A stretch of 31,341 bases of DNA from Lentzea aerocolonigenes (GTDB lineage Bacteria > Actinomycetota > Actinomycetes > Mycobacteriales > Pseudonocardiaceae). A model generated the notes under the pieces. The model worked only from the letters and a program-made list of their open reading frames with translations, did no database searches and had not been told where the DNA came from. The DNA lies in contig NZ_JYJG01000299.1 of assembly GCF_000955955.1 (NCBI RefSeq), positions 1 through 31,341 of the forward strand, in the 5' to 3' direction. Position 1 is the stretch's first letter, and each line of letters starts with the position of its first letter. Positions 1 to 7,487 of the stretch are shown piece by piece. A program made the translations under genes and the position numbers.

Positions 1-162
1 GTCGCTCCCGGCCGCCAGCGTGATCCGGCGGTTGCCGAGGTGCACCACGTGCCGGGTCGACGGCGGGTCGATGATCGGATCCCACGGCTGAGGGCCTGCC
101 CGGTACTCGAACGCGGGCAGGCCCTCGGCTGTCGTCCACTCCCCGAACACGCTCACGTCCAC
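1..162 (-). CDS. N-terminus of a probable glycosidase-like protein, cut by window edge
   Basis: The minus-strand reading frame is open to the window edge and has strongly GC-biased third positions. About 54 residues are visible from a GTG at 162, including EWTTAEGLPAFEY, WDPIIDPPSTRH and HLGNRRITLAAGSD. The pattern of a 'GLPAF.Y' motif followed by 'H.LGN.R' recalls the start of large GH36-type or phosphorylase-like carbohydrate enzymes, but that is memory of the pattern and not a search. An in-frame stop at 190-192 limits the start. GTG at 162 or 156 are the candidates, and neither has a well-placed ribosome site (AGGA lies 16 bases upstream). The gene follows the VIT/VWA stop by 37 bases on the same strand, so it is probably in the same operon. 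Function is uncertain. Confidence 0.5.
   Translation of the reverse strand, partial: MDVSVFGEWTTAEGLPAFEYRAGPQPWDPIIDPPSTRHVVHLGNRRITLAAGSD
90..126 (-). other. 13-bp perfect inverted repeat (stem-loop) inside the start of the edge gene
   Basis: Arms 90-102 (GAGGGCCTGCCCG) and 114-126 are exact reverse complements around an 11-base loop. The hairpin lies about 75 bases after the VIT/VWA stop on the minus strand and 36-72 bases inside the next reading frame. No T-run follows it. It could act as a terminator or attenuator between the two genes, or it could be a chance result of GC-rich codons. Confidence 0.4.
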
Positions 163-199
163 GAGCGTGTCGCCGGGATCCTGATGAGGCTAGGCCCGT

Positions 200-2488
200 T
201 CAGCGCCAGAACTTCCGGCGCCGCTCCTTTCCCGCACCCGCGAACTCCTGCAACACCTCGCGAGCGCGCGCCCACAGCTTGTCCACGTCGCCGCCCGCGT
301 TCAGCTCGGCGACCAGCTGCCGCAGCGGTTCGTAGGCCGATCCGTGCTTGCCGGCGAGGAGAGTGCCCAGCCTGCTGGCGAGGTCGGCGAGCAGGTCACG
401 GCGTTCCCAGGCGGGCAGCGCGGCGTCCCTCTCCAGGCGCCGCACCTCCGTCGCGACGATCTCCCGCAGTTCCGCCGGGTTGTCGGGCGCGGGTGCGCCA
501 CCACCGCCACCGGGCACCATCATCTTCGGCGCCGCCATCCGGGACAGCGGTGCGAAAGCCTGTGGTGCGGCAGGCGGCGGGAACGCGGCCGGCGCGGCGG
601 CGAACGTGGGCATCGGCGGCCCCCCGTAACCCCCTGCCTGCATGGAGAGCTGCTGGGGCTGCCATCCCGAAGGCAGCTCGACCGGCTGCACGACCCGGTG
701 CACGGTGCCGTCGGACACGACCTTCTCGTCCACCGCGACGAACGCGGTGAAGCGGCACAACACCCCGTACCGCAACGAGGTCTGCACGATCTGGTCCTCG
801 ACGGCCCGGTCGCCCGTCGCGTACCGGTCCTCGAGATCACGCAGTGCGGCACGGGCCCACTGCGCCCTGACAGCGGGCTCGGACTGCTCCAGCACCGCGA
901 CCGTCTGGTGCCACTGCGCGCCGTCCCGAGTCCGGCCGCGCACGGTGAAAGCCTCGGGCAGTCCGGTGTAGCGGCCGAACACGACCAGCGGCACGCCGGG
1001 ATAGATCGCCGTGGGCTGCTTGGGCAGCGACGACTCCGGCGACACCACCACGTCGGTGATGACCGGTGCGCCGATCCGGCGCTGGATGTGCGTCATCGCC
1101 TCGTCCAGCCGGTCCTCGCTCTCGACCAGCTCGCACCGGCCGGCGCCCGCCGCGGCGAGCCGGCCGAGGAAACCGGCGTTGACGGCCGTGTCGATGCCGA
1201 CGGCGTGAATGCGCGTCCGGTTGATCACCGGGGCGATGTCGCGCAGCAGCTGGTCCTCGTTGCCGACCTGGCCGTCCGTCACGAGCACCAGCACGGGGTC
1301 GCGTTCCGAGGTCGCCTTCGCCAGCAGGGTCAGCCCCTCGAGCAGCGGCTGGAACATCTCGGTCCCGCCGCGAGCCTGGACGGCCGCGAGGTGTTCAACA
1401 GCCCGGAAACGGTGACGATCGGTGGCGGTGACGAGTCCCGTTCCGAGATCCGGGCGTTCCAGGCGGTCGTCGAACGTGATCACGGAGAACGTGTCGTCGG
1501 CGGTCAGCGTGTCGACGATCCTGGCCGCCGCGCGCCTGGCCGCGACCATCTTCCAGCCGGACATGCTCCCGGACCGGTCGAGCAGCAGCACGACGTCACG
1601 CGGCCGGACCGGGGTGTCGAGGTCCGGCGGCAGCACTGTCACCTGGTACGTGCCCTCGTCGGAATCGGCGTCCGGCACGCACACGGCCGCGGAACTGTTG
1701 CCCGCGTAGGCCAGGCGCAGCACGAAGTCGCGGTCGACCCGCTCTCCTGGCGCGACCGCGACGGTGTTTCCCTCCTGCGCCACGGTGTGCAGGCTCGACC
1801 GCACCTCACCGAGCTCCAGCCCGGCCGGATCGATCTCCACGCCGATCGACAACCGCACCGGGTTCGGGAAGCCCGGCAGCAGCACCGGCGGCGTGATCCG
1901 CGAGGCGTCCGGCACGACGTCCGTGTCGTCGGCGTATCCGTCGCCCACCGACGGACCCTCCAGCGGCGCACCAGGTACGTACCGGGGCGCCACCACGAGC
2001 GGGAACCGGAACGTGGCCGCGCCGTCCTCGAACACCAGCGGCCCGACCAGCGTCAGCTCGACGGTGACCCGTTCGCCCGCAGGGATGTTGCCGACCCGCA
2101 TGGTGAAGACGTCGGGCCGTTCCTCCTCGACGATCGACGCCTGTCTGCCCGCCGCGATCGCGTCGTCGTAGGTCTGCCGCGCCTGAGCCCGTTCCTGCAG
2201 CTCGGCTTCGACCGTGCGGTCGCCCGCGGTCATCTTCATGCCGGTGACCGCGGCGCGATCGGGCAGCGGAAACACATAGGTGGCTTCAAGAGCGGTGTCG
2301 TAGGTGTTCACGAAACCGGTCGTGAGCACGACGCGGCCGATCAGACCGGTGATCGTCGCCCGCACGTCGAGGCGCTCCAGCGGCAGGTTCCCGCGTTCGG
2401 TGCGCAGCGCGCCAACGCCCGCGTCCTCGCTGACCAGGCCGATCCGGTCCAGCTCCGCGGGCCTCATCGGGGCGACGGAGAAGGTCAT
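200..2488 (-). CDS. VIT and von Willebrand A domain protein
   Basis: This 762-residue protein begins at ATG 2488, preceded by AAAGGGAA and overlapping the stop of the MerR gene (ATGA). An open frame continues far upstream, but that is MerR antisense or shadow sequence. Residues about 25-165 form a VIT domain (inter-alpha-trypsin type, with ATYVFPLPDRAAV and ERPDVFTMRVGNIPAGE). Residues about 295-480 form a VWA domain with an intact metal-ion site D304-R-S306-G-S308, followed by TDGQVGNED. The C-terminus has a low-complexity Ala/Pro/Gly stretch with GGGGG and then a charged helical tail. No signal peptide or membrane helix is visible, so it is likely cytoplasmic. The known domain roles are metal-dependent protein binding and scaffolding. 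The partner is unknown, and coupling to MerR suggests that its level is tightly controlled. Confidence 0.88.
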   Translation of the reverse strand: MTFSVAPMRPAELDRIGLVSEDAGVGALRTERGNLPLERLDVRATITGLIGRVVLTTGFVNTYDTALEATYVFPLPDRAAVTGMKMTAGDRTVEAELQERAQARQTYDDAIAAGRQASIVEEERPDVFTMRVGNIPAGERVTVELTLVGPLVFEDGAATFRFPLVVAPRYVPGAPLEGPSVGDGYADDTDVVPDASRITPPVLLPGFPNPVRLSIGVEIDPAGLELGEVRSSLHTVAQEGNTVAVAPGERVDRDFVLRLAYAGNSSAAVCVPDADSDEGTYQVTVLPPDLDTPVRPRDVVLLLDRSGSMSGWKMVAARRAAARIVDTLTADDTFSVITFDDRLERPDLGTGLVTATDRHRFRAVEHLAAVQARGGTEMFQPLLEGLTLLAKATSERDPVLVLVTDGQVGNEDQLLRDIAPVINRTRIHAVGIDTAVNAGFLGRLAAAGAGRCELVESEDRLDEAMTHIQRRIGAPVITDVVVSPESSLPKQPTAIYPGVPLVVFGRYTGLPEAFTVRGRTRDGAQWHQTVAVLEQSEPAVRAQWARAALRDLEDRYATGDRAVEDQIVQTSLRYGVLCRFTAFVAVDEKVVSDGTVHRVVQPVELPSGWQPQQLSMQAGGYGGPPMPTFAAAPAAFPPPAAPQAFAPLSRMAAPKMMVPGGGGGAPAPDNPAELREIVATEVRRLERDAALPAWERRDLLADLASRLGTLLAGKHGSAYEPLRQLVAELNAGGDVDKLWARAREVLQEFAGAGKERRRKFWR

Positions 2489-3045
2489 GACTGTTCCCTT
2501 TCGTTGAGCAGACCACGGGCGGCGAGCAGGTCGAGCAAGGGCTGGGCGGCGGCGGCGATGTCCGCGAGGTCGGCTGCCGCCGGTGTACCCGGTACGAGGA
2601 CGACGGCACCTCCGCCGAGCGCTACCCCGTTCAGCGGAGCGGCCTCCGGCGGACGCGTTTTCGCTGGTGCGGCAACGGGTTCGGCCCAGAACCGCGGCCG
2701 GACCGCTTCCGGTGGTCTCTCGCCTGACTCCAACAGCCGGCCGGGCACTTTGGCGATCGCGGCCAGCTTCTTGTCGGTCGCGCCCGCGAGCTCGGCCTGG
2801 ATCTCGGCAAGCGCTCTCCCCTCCGACTGCAGTCTCTTCACGGCCACCAGCTGGAGCAGGTGCCGTCGTTCGTAAAGCGCTGTGCGGCCGCTCATCGCGG
2901 ACGGCCGGTCGACCAGCCCTGTCGTCGCGTACCAGCGGACGGCCCGCCGGTCGGGCACATCGCGCACACGACCGTTGGGCGCGCCCGAGTACTCCGCCGT
3001 CAGCGCGGCGGAGACACGTTCCAGCAACTCGTCGAGCGTCCACAC
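2485..3045 (-). CDS. MerR-family transcriptional regulator
   Basis: The protein has 186 residues if it starts at GTG 3045 (MWTLDELLERVSAAL). The MerR DNA-binding region follows, with RAVRWYATTGLVDRP and a wing containing YERRHLLQLVAVKRL and EGRALAEIQAEL. The C-terminal half is short and Ala/Pro-rich, with no recognisable ligand domain and no cysteine cluster, so a metal-sensing role is not supported. The stop overlaps the ATG of the VIT/VWA gene by four bases, so the two are translationally coupled. GTG 3045 has no spaced ribosome site, but it sits about where transcription from the promoter at 3051-3081 should begin, which fits a leaderless message. An upstream ATG at 3102 would put the palindromic operator inside the gene and is less likely. 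Confidence 0.85.
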   Translation of the reverse strand: MWTLDELLERVSAALTAEYSGAPNGRVRDVPDRRAVRWYATTGLVDRPSAMSGRTALYERRHLLQLVAVKRLQSEGRALAEIQAELAGATDKKLAAIAKVPGRLLESGERPPEAVRPRFWAEPVAAPAKTRPPEAAPLNGVALGGGAVVLVPGTPAAADLADIAAAAQPLLDLLAARGLLNEREQS

Positions 3046-3050
3046 CCCTC

Positions 3051-3081
3051 GATAGTGACACTGCAACCATGACAGTGTCAA
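3051..3081 (-). promoter_or_regulatory. MerR-type promoter with dyad operator
   Basis: On the minus strand TTGACA (3081-3076) and a -10-like ACTATC (3056-3051) are separated by 19 bases. A perfect 8-bp inverted repeat, TGACACTG at 3056-3063 and CAGTGTCA at 3073-3080, fills the spacer. Over-long 19-20 bp spacers carrying a dyad are the hallmark of MerR-regulated promoters, so autoregulation of the merR-VIT operon is inferred. The -10 is not a perfect match, and TATCGA two bases further on is an alternative. Confidence 0.6.
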
Positions 3082-3188
3082 CGTCGTGCACACGGGAGGC
3101 ACGCATACACCCTGCTGACGATTCGCGGGGAAGTTGGCACGTCACGAACTGAACATTGTTGGGACACAGGGAGTTCTCGAAGCGGGGG

Positions 3189-3206
3189 CGGTGATCTGGG
3201 TCACCG
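3189..3206. promoter_or_regulatory. Crp/GlxR-like palindrome upstream of the Asp23-family gene
   Basis: CGGTGA-N6-TCACCG is an exact 6-bp-arm palindrome with the GTGA-N6-TCAC core typical of Crp/GlxR-family sites in actinobacteria. A -10-like TATCGT lies at 3217-3222, so the site would sit near the -35 position of the promoter for the gene at 3281. The match is from the sequence. The regulator is inferred. Confidence 0.4.
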
Positions 3207-3280
3207 GCGCTGTGCCTATCGTGGCGCCGTCACCTCGCTCCTCCCCCTGCACCCTTCGCGCGCGAGACGGGAAAACACCC

Positions 3281-4105
3281 ATGACCGAGATCATCAGCAA
3301 CCTCTTCGGCCGCCCCAAGCAGGACGTCGTCGACGCCCGTGACGACATCACGACCCCCATCTCCCTCGACACCCACCAAGTCCGGACCGACGAGGTCGTC
3401 ACCGGCGAAACCGTTGCGCCCGAAGCGATCGAGGACGAGACCAGCGAGACCGACGAGTCCGTCGAGGACGCCGCCGACGAGACCGGCGAGCCCGCCGCCG
3501 AGGTCGCCGACGAAGAGACCGCCGACGCGGACGACGACACCGAGGCCGTCGCCGAGGACGAGACCGAAGAGGCTGAGGACGCCGAGGAGTCCGACGAGCC
3601 CGCCGCCGAAGCGGACGAGGCCGAGGACACCGAAGAGGTGGAGGAGACCGAGCCGGTCGCCGAAACCGAGGCTGTCACTGAAGATGACGCCGAGGACGAC
3701 GCCGAGGACGAGACCGTCGAGGCGGAGATCGAGGTCGTACCGGTCGCCGAGGCCGAGGCCGAGGAAGCGCCCGTCGTCGTCGCCGAAGAAGCCGCTCCGG
3801 CCCGTGCCGCCGCCGGCTCCCGCGGCTCCGTGTCGGTCGACAACGGCGTGATCGCGAAGGTCGTCACCATCGTCGCCGCCAAGATCGAGGGCGTGCACAG
3901 CCTTGACGCGGACGGCATTTCCGTCGAGGTCGACGGCGACGTCGCCACGATCGGCGTCTCTCTGGTGATCGAGTTCGGCCACGCCGTCAAGGCGCTCGCC
4001 GAGCAGGTCCGCACCGACGTGATCGAGGCCGTCGAGAACTTCCTGAACTTCGACGTCGCGGCCGTGGACGTGCACGTCAGCGACATCCACCTGCCGGCCG
4101 TCTGA
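3281..4105 (+). CDS. Asp23/Gls24-family protein with long acidic N-terminal region
   Basis: The protein has 274 residues from ATG 3281. Residues about 183-274 match the Asp23/Gls24 (alkaline-shock, envelope-stress) family: GSVSVDNGVIAKVVTIVAAKIEG, then an ISVEVDGDVATIGVSLVIEFG strand and a C-terminal HVSDIHLP. Residues about 40-170 are a low-complexity run of Glu, Asp, Ala, Thr and Val with almost no positive charge, probably disordered. The first 15 residues (MTEIISNLFGRPKQD) look like a separate short segment. Many family members are only 110-190 residues, so the acidic insert is unusual. No membrane helix is present. The gene is probably transcribed alone, because a terminator hairpin follows at 4121. 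An upstream start at 3134 is possible but would include poorly coding sequence. Confidence 0.8.
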   Translation: MTEIISNLFGRPKQDVVDARDDITTPISLDTHQVRTDEVVTGETVAPEAIEDETSETDESVEDAADETGEPAAEVADEETADADDDTEAVAEDETEEAEDAEESDEPAAEADEAEDTEEVEETEPVAETEAVTEDDAEDDAEDETVEAEIEVVPVAEAEAEEAPVVVAEEAAPARAAAGSRGSVSVDNGVIAKVVTIVAAKIEGVHSLDADGISVEVDGDVATIGVSLVIEFGHAVKALAEQVRTDVIEAVENFLNFDVAAVDVHVSDIHLPAV

Positions 4106-4120
4106 ACCGCACACCTGGCG

Positions 4121-4148
4121 GGGCCGCGGTGACAACGCACCGCGGCCC
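4121..4148 (+). terminator. Hairpin terminator after the Asp23-family gene
   Basis: An 11-bp perfect stem (GGGCCGCGGTG and its complement) closes a 6-base ACAACG loop 15 bases after the stop codon. There is no T-run, as is common for terminators in high-GC actinobacteria. Confidence 0.65.
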
Positions 4149-4295
4149 GCAAGGTCTCGGTCCCTCAACGGTTCTTCCGCCTGTCCGAAAACCCGGTGCT
4201 GTGCCGTCCTGAGCAACGGGTAGGGTGCCGCGCGTTCCGAATTACACCGTGGAGATTCGCGTCCGCGTGGCCAACGCGGAGGACGGAGAGGACGA

Positions 4296-5249
4296 GTGCG
4301 CACGGACGAGGCCGGTCACAAACCTGAGTTGGACCGGCTGAAAACCATGAAAGAGCAGATCCTGTACGCGTTGGAGCACATGCCGCGCGGCAGCTCGGTG
4401 GAGGACGTCCGCCGCTGGCTGAGCAAGCAGGGTCAGCAGAGGGTGCCCAGCAGGCAGTACGCCGCGCCGATCGTGAACGAGTGGCGTGCCCGCAACGGGG
4501 TCGCCGACACGAGCGGTCTCGTACCGCTCACGCCGGAGCTGATCGCGCAGCTCGACGAAGCCGGGACTCCCGCCGAGCCGGTGAAACCCGCTGGTGCCAA
4601 GGGGTTCTACCTGGTCGCGCTGATGAGCATCGGGGTCAGCGTGGACACGTCGTGGCGGTTCTTCGAGCAGCGCCTGGGAATCACCGACGTCACCGAGCGG
4701 ATCGTGCTGTTCTCCGTGATGGAGGCGGCGCTGATCGCGTGTGGCTGGGCCATGCGCGGTGGCGTCCGCCGCGACGGCCGTCCTGGTCCTGCGCGTCTGG
4801 TGGCGTGGGGGCTGACCGCGTTCGCCGCGTTCGCCGCCTTCAGCCTGTCCGGACCGGTCGCGGGTACCGCCCGCGTGCTGCTCGGACCGGTGCTGGGCCT
4901 GGTGATGCTGCACCTCGCGCTGGGCATCGAGATCCGCGCGTCCCGTCAGCGCACGACCACCTGGGCGCGCGTGGGCCGTGAGCTGCGAGAGCGCTTCCTG
5001 TCGTTGCTGGGCCTGGGCGACGACGGCCGGGACGCGCTCGCCCGCACCCGTGATCGGGCGGCGTTGCGAGCGGCGAAACTGGCGCTGGCGAGCCGGTGGA
5101 CGCCTTTCCGCACATCGCGGCTGCGCAAGGCACTGCACGCCTCGCACGTCGCGCACGACCCGGCGCAGAAGGATCGGATGTTGAAGGAACTGGGTGTGCT
5201 GCAGCACGCGCAGAAACTCGCCGAGACCACCCAGCCGTCGCCGTGGTGA
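4296..5249 (+). CDS. Four-helix membrane protein resembling plasmid-transfer (SpdB-like) proteins
   Basis: The protein has 317 residues from GTG 4296, preceded by GGAGAGGA. Residues 1-65 are soluble and helical, with a possible DNA-binding look. About four hydrophobic segments follow between residues 104 and 212: GFYLVALMSIGVSVDTSW, RIVLFSVMEAALIACGW, LVAWGLTAFAAFAAFSL and ARVLLGPVLGLVMLHLAL. A basic C-terminal tail contains GRELRERFLSLLGLGDDGRDALARTRDR. This overall pattern resembles poorly characterised proteins encoded next to transfer genes on Streptomyces-type integrative elements (SpdB/DUF2637-like). That family assignment is tentative. No other transfer gene is visible nearby. The stop overlaps the start of the GNAT gene. 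Confidence 0.5.
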   Translation: MRTDEAGHKPELDRLKTMKEQILYALEHMPRGSSVEDVRRWLSKQGQQRVPSRQYAAPIVNEWRARNGVADTSGLVPLTPELIAQLDEAGTPAEPVKPAGAKGFYLVALMSIGVSVDTSWRFFEQRLGITDVTERIVLFSVMEAALIACGWAMRGGVRRDGRPGPARLVAWGLTAFAAFAAFSLSGPVAGTARVLLGPVLGLVMLHLALGIEIRASRQRTTTWARVGRELRERFLSLLGLGDDGRDALARTRDRAALRAAKLALASRWTPFRTSRLRKALHASHVAHDPAQKDRMLKELGVLQHAQKLAETTQPSPW

Positions 5250-5758
5250 CCTTCACGTCCGACACCGGGCTCGCGGCCGAGATCGCCGGCCTGGTCAACC
5301 GCGTCTACGCCGAGGCCGAGAAGGGGATCTGGGCGAACGACGCCGCCCGGACCTCGGCCGTCGAGGTCACCGAGCTCATCCGTGCCGGCGAGATCGCCGT
5401 GGTGCGGTCCGGCGAGCGCGTGGCCGGCTCGGTGCGCGTGCAGCGGCTGGACGACGACCTGGGCGAGTTCGGGATGCTGGTCGCGGCACCGGAGGAACGC
5501 GGCACCGGCGTCGGCAGGGACCTCGTGTCCTTCGCCGAGAGCTGGGCGCGGGAGAGCGGTCTCTCCCAGATGCAGCTGGAGCTGCTGGTGCCGCGCGAGT
5601 GGGCGCATCCGGTCAAGGAGTTCCTGCGTGCCTGGTACACGCGGCTCGGCTACCAGGCCGTACGCGTCGGCGACTTCAACCAGGACTACCCGGCGCTGGT
5701 GCCGCACCTCGCCTGCCCGTGCGACTTCCTGATCTTCCGCAAGGATCTTTCCCAGTAG
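5246..5758 (+). CDS. GNAT-family N-acetyltransferase
   Basis: The protein has 170 residues if it starts at GTG 5246, whose GTGA overlaps the stop of the preceding gene. No ribosome site is present, so translation is probably coupled. GTG 5243 is an equivalent choice. The GNAT core is visible: VAGSVRVQRLDDDLGEFGMLVAAPEERGTGVGRDLVSFAE contains the acetyl-CoA pyrophosphate loop (RGTGVG), and a late WYTRLGYQAVRVGDF segment is typical of the last strand. The substrate is unknown. It is an unusual partner for a transfer-like membrane protein. Confidence 0.8.
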   Translation: MTFTSDTGLAAEIAGLVNRVYAEAEKGIWANDAARTSAVEVTELIRAGEIAVVRSGERVAGSVRVQRLDDDLGEFGMLVAAPEERGTGVGRDLVSFAESWARESGLSQMQLELLVPREWAHPVKEFLRAWYTRLGYQAVRVGDFNQDYPALVPHLACPCDFLIFRKDLSQ

Positions 5759-5830
5759 TTGAAAGCGCATCCACATTGGACGTCGCGCGAGGTACCGTCC
5801 GGCGCAAGCCCAACCGGATGGAGAACTATC

Positions 5831-6964
5831 GTGCGCCGTCGTACGCGTGGCACAGCTGTGGCCGCGATCGCGCTGACATTGCTGGCGAGTGCCTGCGCCA
5901 AGGATTCCGGCGGCATCGGTCCGACCAACGCCGCCGGTGCCGGGTGCGAGTTCTCGACGCCGCCCAGCGCACCCGCCGCGACCAGTTCCAGCACCTCTGC
6001 CGGGGAGAAGATCGACGGCAGCGCGCTCAAGATCGGCCTGGCCTACGACATCGGCGGCCGCGGTGACGCGTCGTTCAACGACCTGGCCGCCGCCGGGTTC
6101 GACCAGGCGATCAAGGACCTGGGCGTCAAGAAGGAGAACACCCGCGAGCTCTCCGCCGCGCCGAACGAGGACGAGGCCGCGAAGCAGACCCGCCTGCGCC
6201 AGCTCGCGTCCGAGGGCTTCAACCCGATCGTCGGCGTCGGTTTCGCCTACACCGAGTCGCTGAAGGTGGTCGCGCCGGAGTTCCCGAACGTCAAGTTCGG
6301 CCTGGTCGACTCCGCGGTGGACGGTGCCGCGAACGTGACACCGCTGGTGTTCGCCGAGCAGGAGGGCTCGTTCCTCGCGGGCGTCGTCGCCGCGTACCAG
6401 AGCAAGAAGTGCCACATCGGCTTCATCGGCGGTGTCGACATCCCGCTGATCCAGAAGTTCGAGGCCGGTTACACGCAGGGTGCCAAAACCGCCGCGCCGA
6501 AGATCCAGGTCGACAAGAAGTACATCACCCCGGCCGGCGACTTCACCGGCTTCCAGGACCCGCCGAAGGGCCAGGAGGCGACGAAGGGCCTGATCGACAA
6601 GGGTGCGGACGTCGTCTACCACGCCGCGGGTGCTTCCGGCATCGGCATGTTCGCGGCGGCGAAGCAGGCGGGCGTGCTGGCGATCGGCTGCGACGCCGAC
6701 CAGTACAACCAGCCGTCGCTCGCGGCCAACAAGGACATCATCGTGGCGTCGAGCCTCAAGCGCGTCGACGTCGCCGTGTACGACTTCTACCGCGCGGCCG
6801 CGAAGAACGACCTGGCGTCGTTGCCGAAGGTGTTCGACCTCAAGGTGAACGGTGTCGGGTACGCCGCGCCAGGTGGCAAGGTCGACGCGGAGCTGCAGGG
6901 CATTCTTGAGGGCTACAAGCAGCAGATCATCGACGGCAAGATCAAGGTCTCCGACAAGCCCTAG
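5831..6964 (+). CDS. BMP-family ABC transporter substrate-binding lipoprotein
   Basis: The protein has 377 residues from GTG 5831, with GGAG eight bases upstream. A signal peptide MRRRTRGTAVAAIALTLLASAC ends at a lipidated Cys22, followed by a Ser/Ala-rich linker. The mature part is a BMP/Med periplasmic-binding fold: KIGLAYDIGGRGDASFND, IVGVGFAYTESL, KFGLVDSAVDG, EQEGSFLAGVVAA, HIGFIGGVDIPLI and VYHAAGASGIGMFAAAK. The family (for example PnrA) binds purine nucleosides, and the ligand here is an inference from that family. No ATPase or permease gene lies nearby, so it probably serves a transporter encoded elsewhere. Its last 23 bases overlap the end of the convergent kinase gene. Confidence 0.88.
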   Translation: MRRRTRGTAVAAIALTLLASACAKDSGGIGPTNAAGAGCEFSTPPSAPAATSSSTSAGEKIDGSALKIGLAYDIGGRGDASFNDLAAAGFDQAIKDLGVKKENTRELSAAPNEDEAAKQTRLRQLASEGFNPIVGVGFAYTESLKVVAPEFPNVKFGLVDSAVDGAANVTPLVFAEQEGSFLAGVVAAYQSKKCHIGFIGGVDIPLIQKFEAGYTQGAKTAAPKIQVDKKYITPAGDFTGFQDPPKGQEATKGLIDKGADVVYHAAGASGIGMFAAAKQAGVLAIGCDADQYNQPSLAANKDIIVASSLKRVDVAVYDFYRAAAKNDLASLPKVFDLKVNGVGYAAPGGKVDAELQGILEGYKQQIIDGKIKVSDKP

Positions 6965-7487
6965 ATTCGAACCGCCGCACGATCTCCTGGGCGCAGTCGG
7001 CGGCGGTTCGGTGGGTCGTGTCGACCTCGATGTCGTGGTAGCCGTGGGCAAAGACGCTGGTCTGCGACACGGCCAGGCCCGGTGGACGATCGCCGCGCGC
7101 CTGCTCGCGCCGGACCAGCTCTTCCTGGGAGCACCGGACGTCGACCAGCGTCAGGTCGTAGCCGTCGAGGACCTCGAGCAGATCGGTGAGGCGCCACGGT
7201 TCGCTCAGCGGATAGTCCATGATCACGTCGTTCCCCGTGGAGACGAGGGCCGCGACCACCCGGTGATAGCCGAGCCGGGTGCGTCGCAGCATCTCCCGGA
7301 CTTCTGCCTCGTCCAGCCGACGAGTGTGCTCTGTCGACCGCATGCCGCTGATGCCGTCGACCGGCACCAGGAACCACGGATCGGGCAGCAGCCGCAGCAT
7401 CTCCTCGCCGATGCTCGACTTTCCCGAGCTCGACGGACCGTTGAGCAGGATCACCCTGCCCGGCCTAGAGGAAGACGCGGGCGACAT
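6942..7487 (-). CDS. Chloramphenicol-phosphotransferase-like kinase
   Basis: The protein has 181 residues from ATG 7487; GTG at the VILLNG motif is an alternative start. A Walker A loop GPSSSGKSS follows the VILLN strand. Further on come DPWFLVPVDGISGM, with the Asp at the position of the catalytic base in CPT proteins, and TLVDVRCSQEELVRREQARGDR, typical of the family's LID region. Family members phosphorylate small hydroxylated molecules, including chloramphenicol, but many are of unknown specificity, so resistance is not established. The 3' end overlaps the BMP gene on the other strand, and the 5' end overlaps the TIGR03084-like remnant. Confidence 0.78.
   Translation of the reverse strand: MSPASSSRPGRVILLNGPSSSGKSSIGEEMLRLLPDPWFLVPVDGISGMRSTEHTRRLDEAEVREMLRRTRLGYHRVVAALVSTGNDVIMDYPLSEPWRLTDLLEVLDGYDLTLVDVRCSQEELVRREQARGDRPPGLAVSQTSVFAHGYHDIEVDTTHRTAADCAQEIVRRFESRACRRP

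Noticed and set aside
344..2875. 843-residue plus-strand frame opposite the VIT/VWA gene
   Set aside because: It has His/Arg/Gly-rich antisense composition with no domain. Long antisense frames are expected in high-GC DNA.
200..3145. Very long minus-strand frame (981 residues) including the VIT/VWA gene
   Set aside because: The portion upstream of 2488 is an out-of-frame shadow of the MerR gene and the gap, with an Arg-rich composition. The coupled ATG 2488 with AAAGGGAA explains the real start.
3142..4152. Ser/Ala-rich minus-strand frames opposite the Asp23-family gene
   Set aside because: They are the complement of the repetitive GAC/GAG/GCC codons of the acidic tract and show no independent coding signal.
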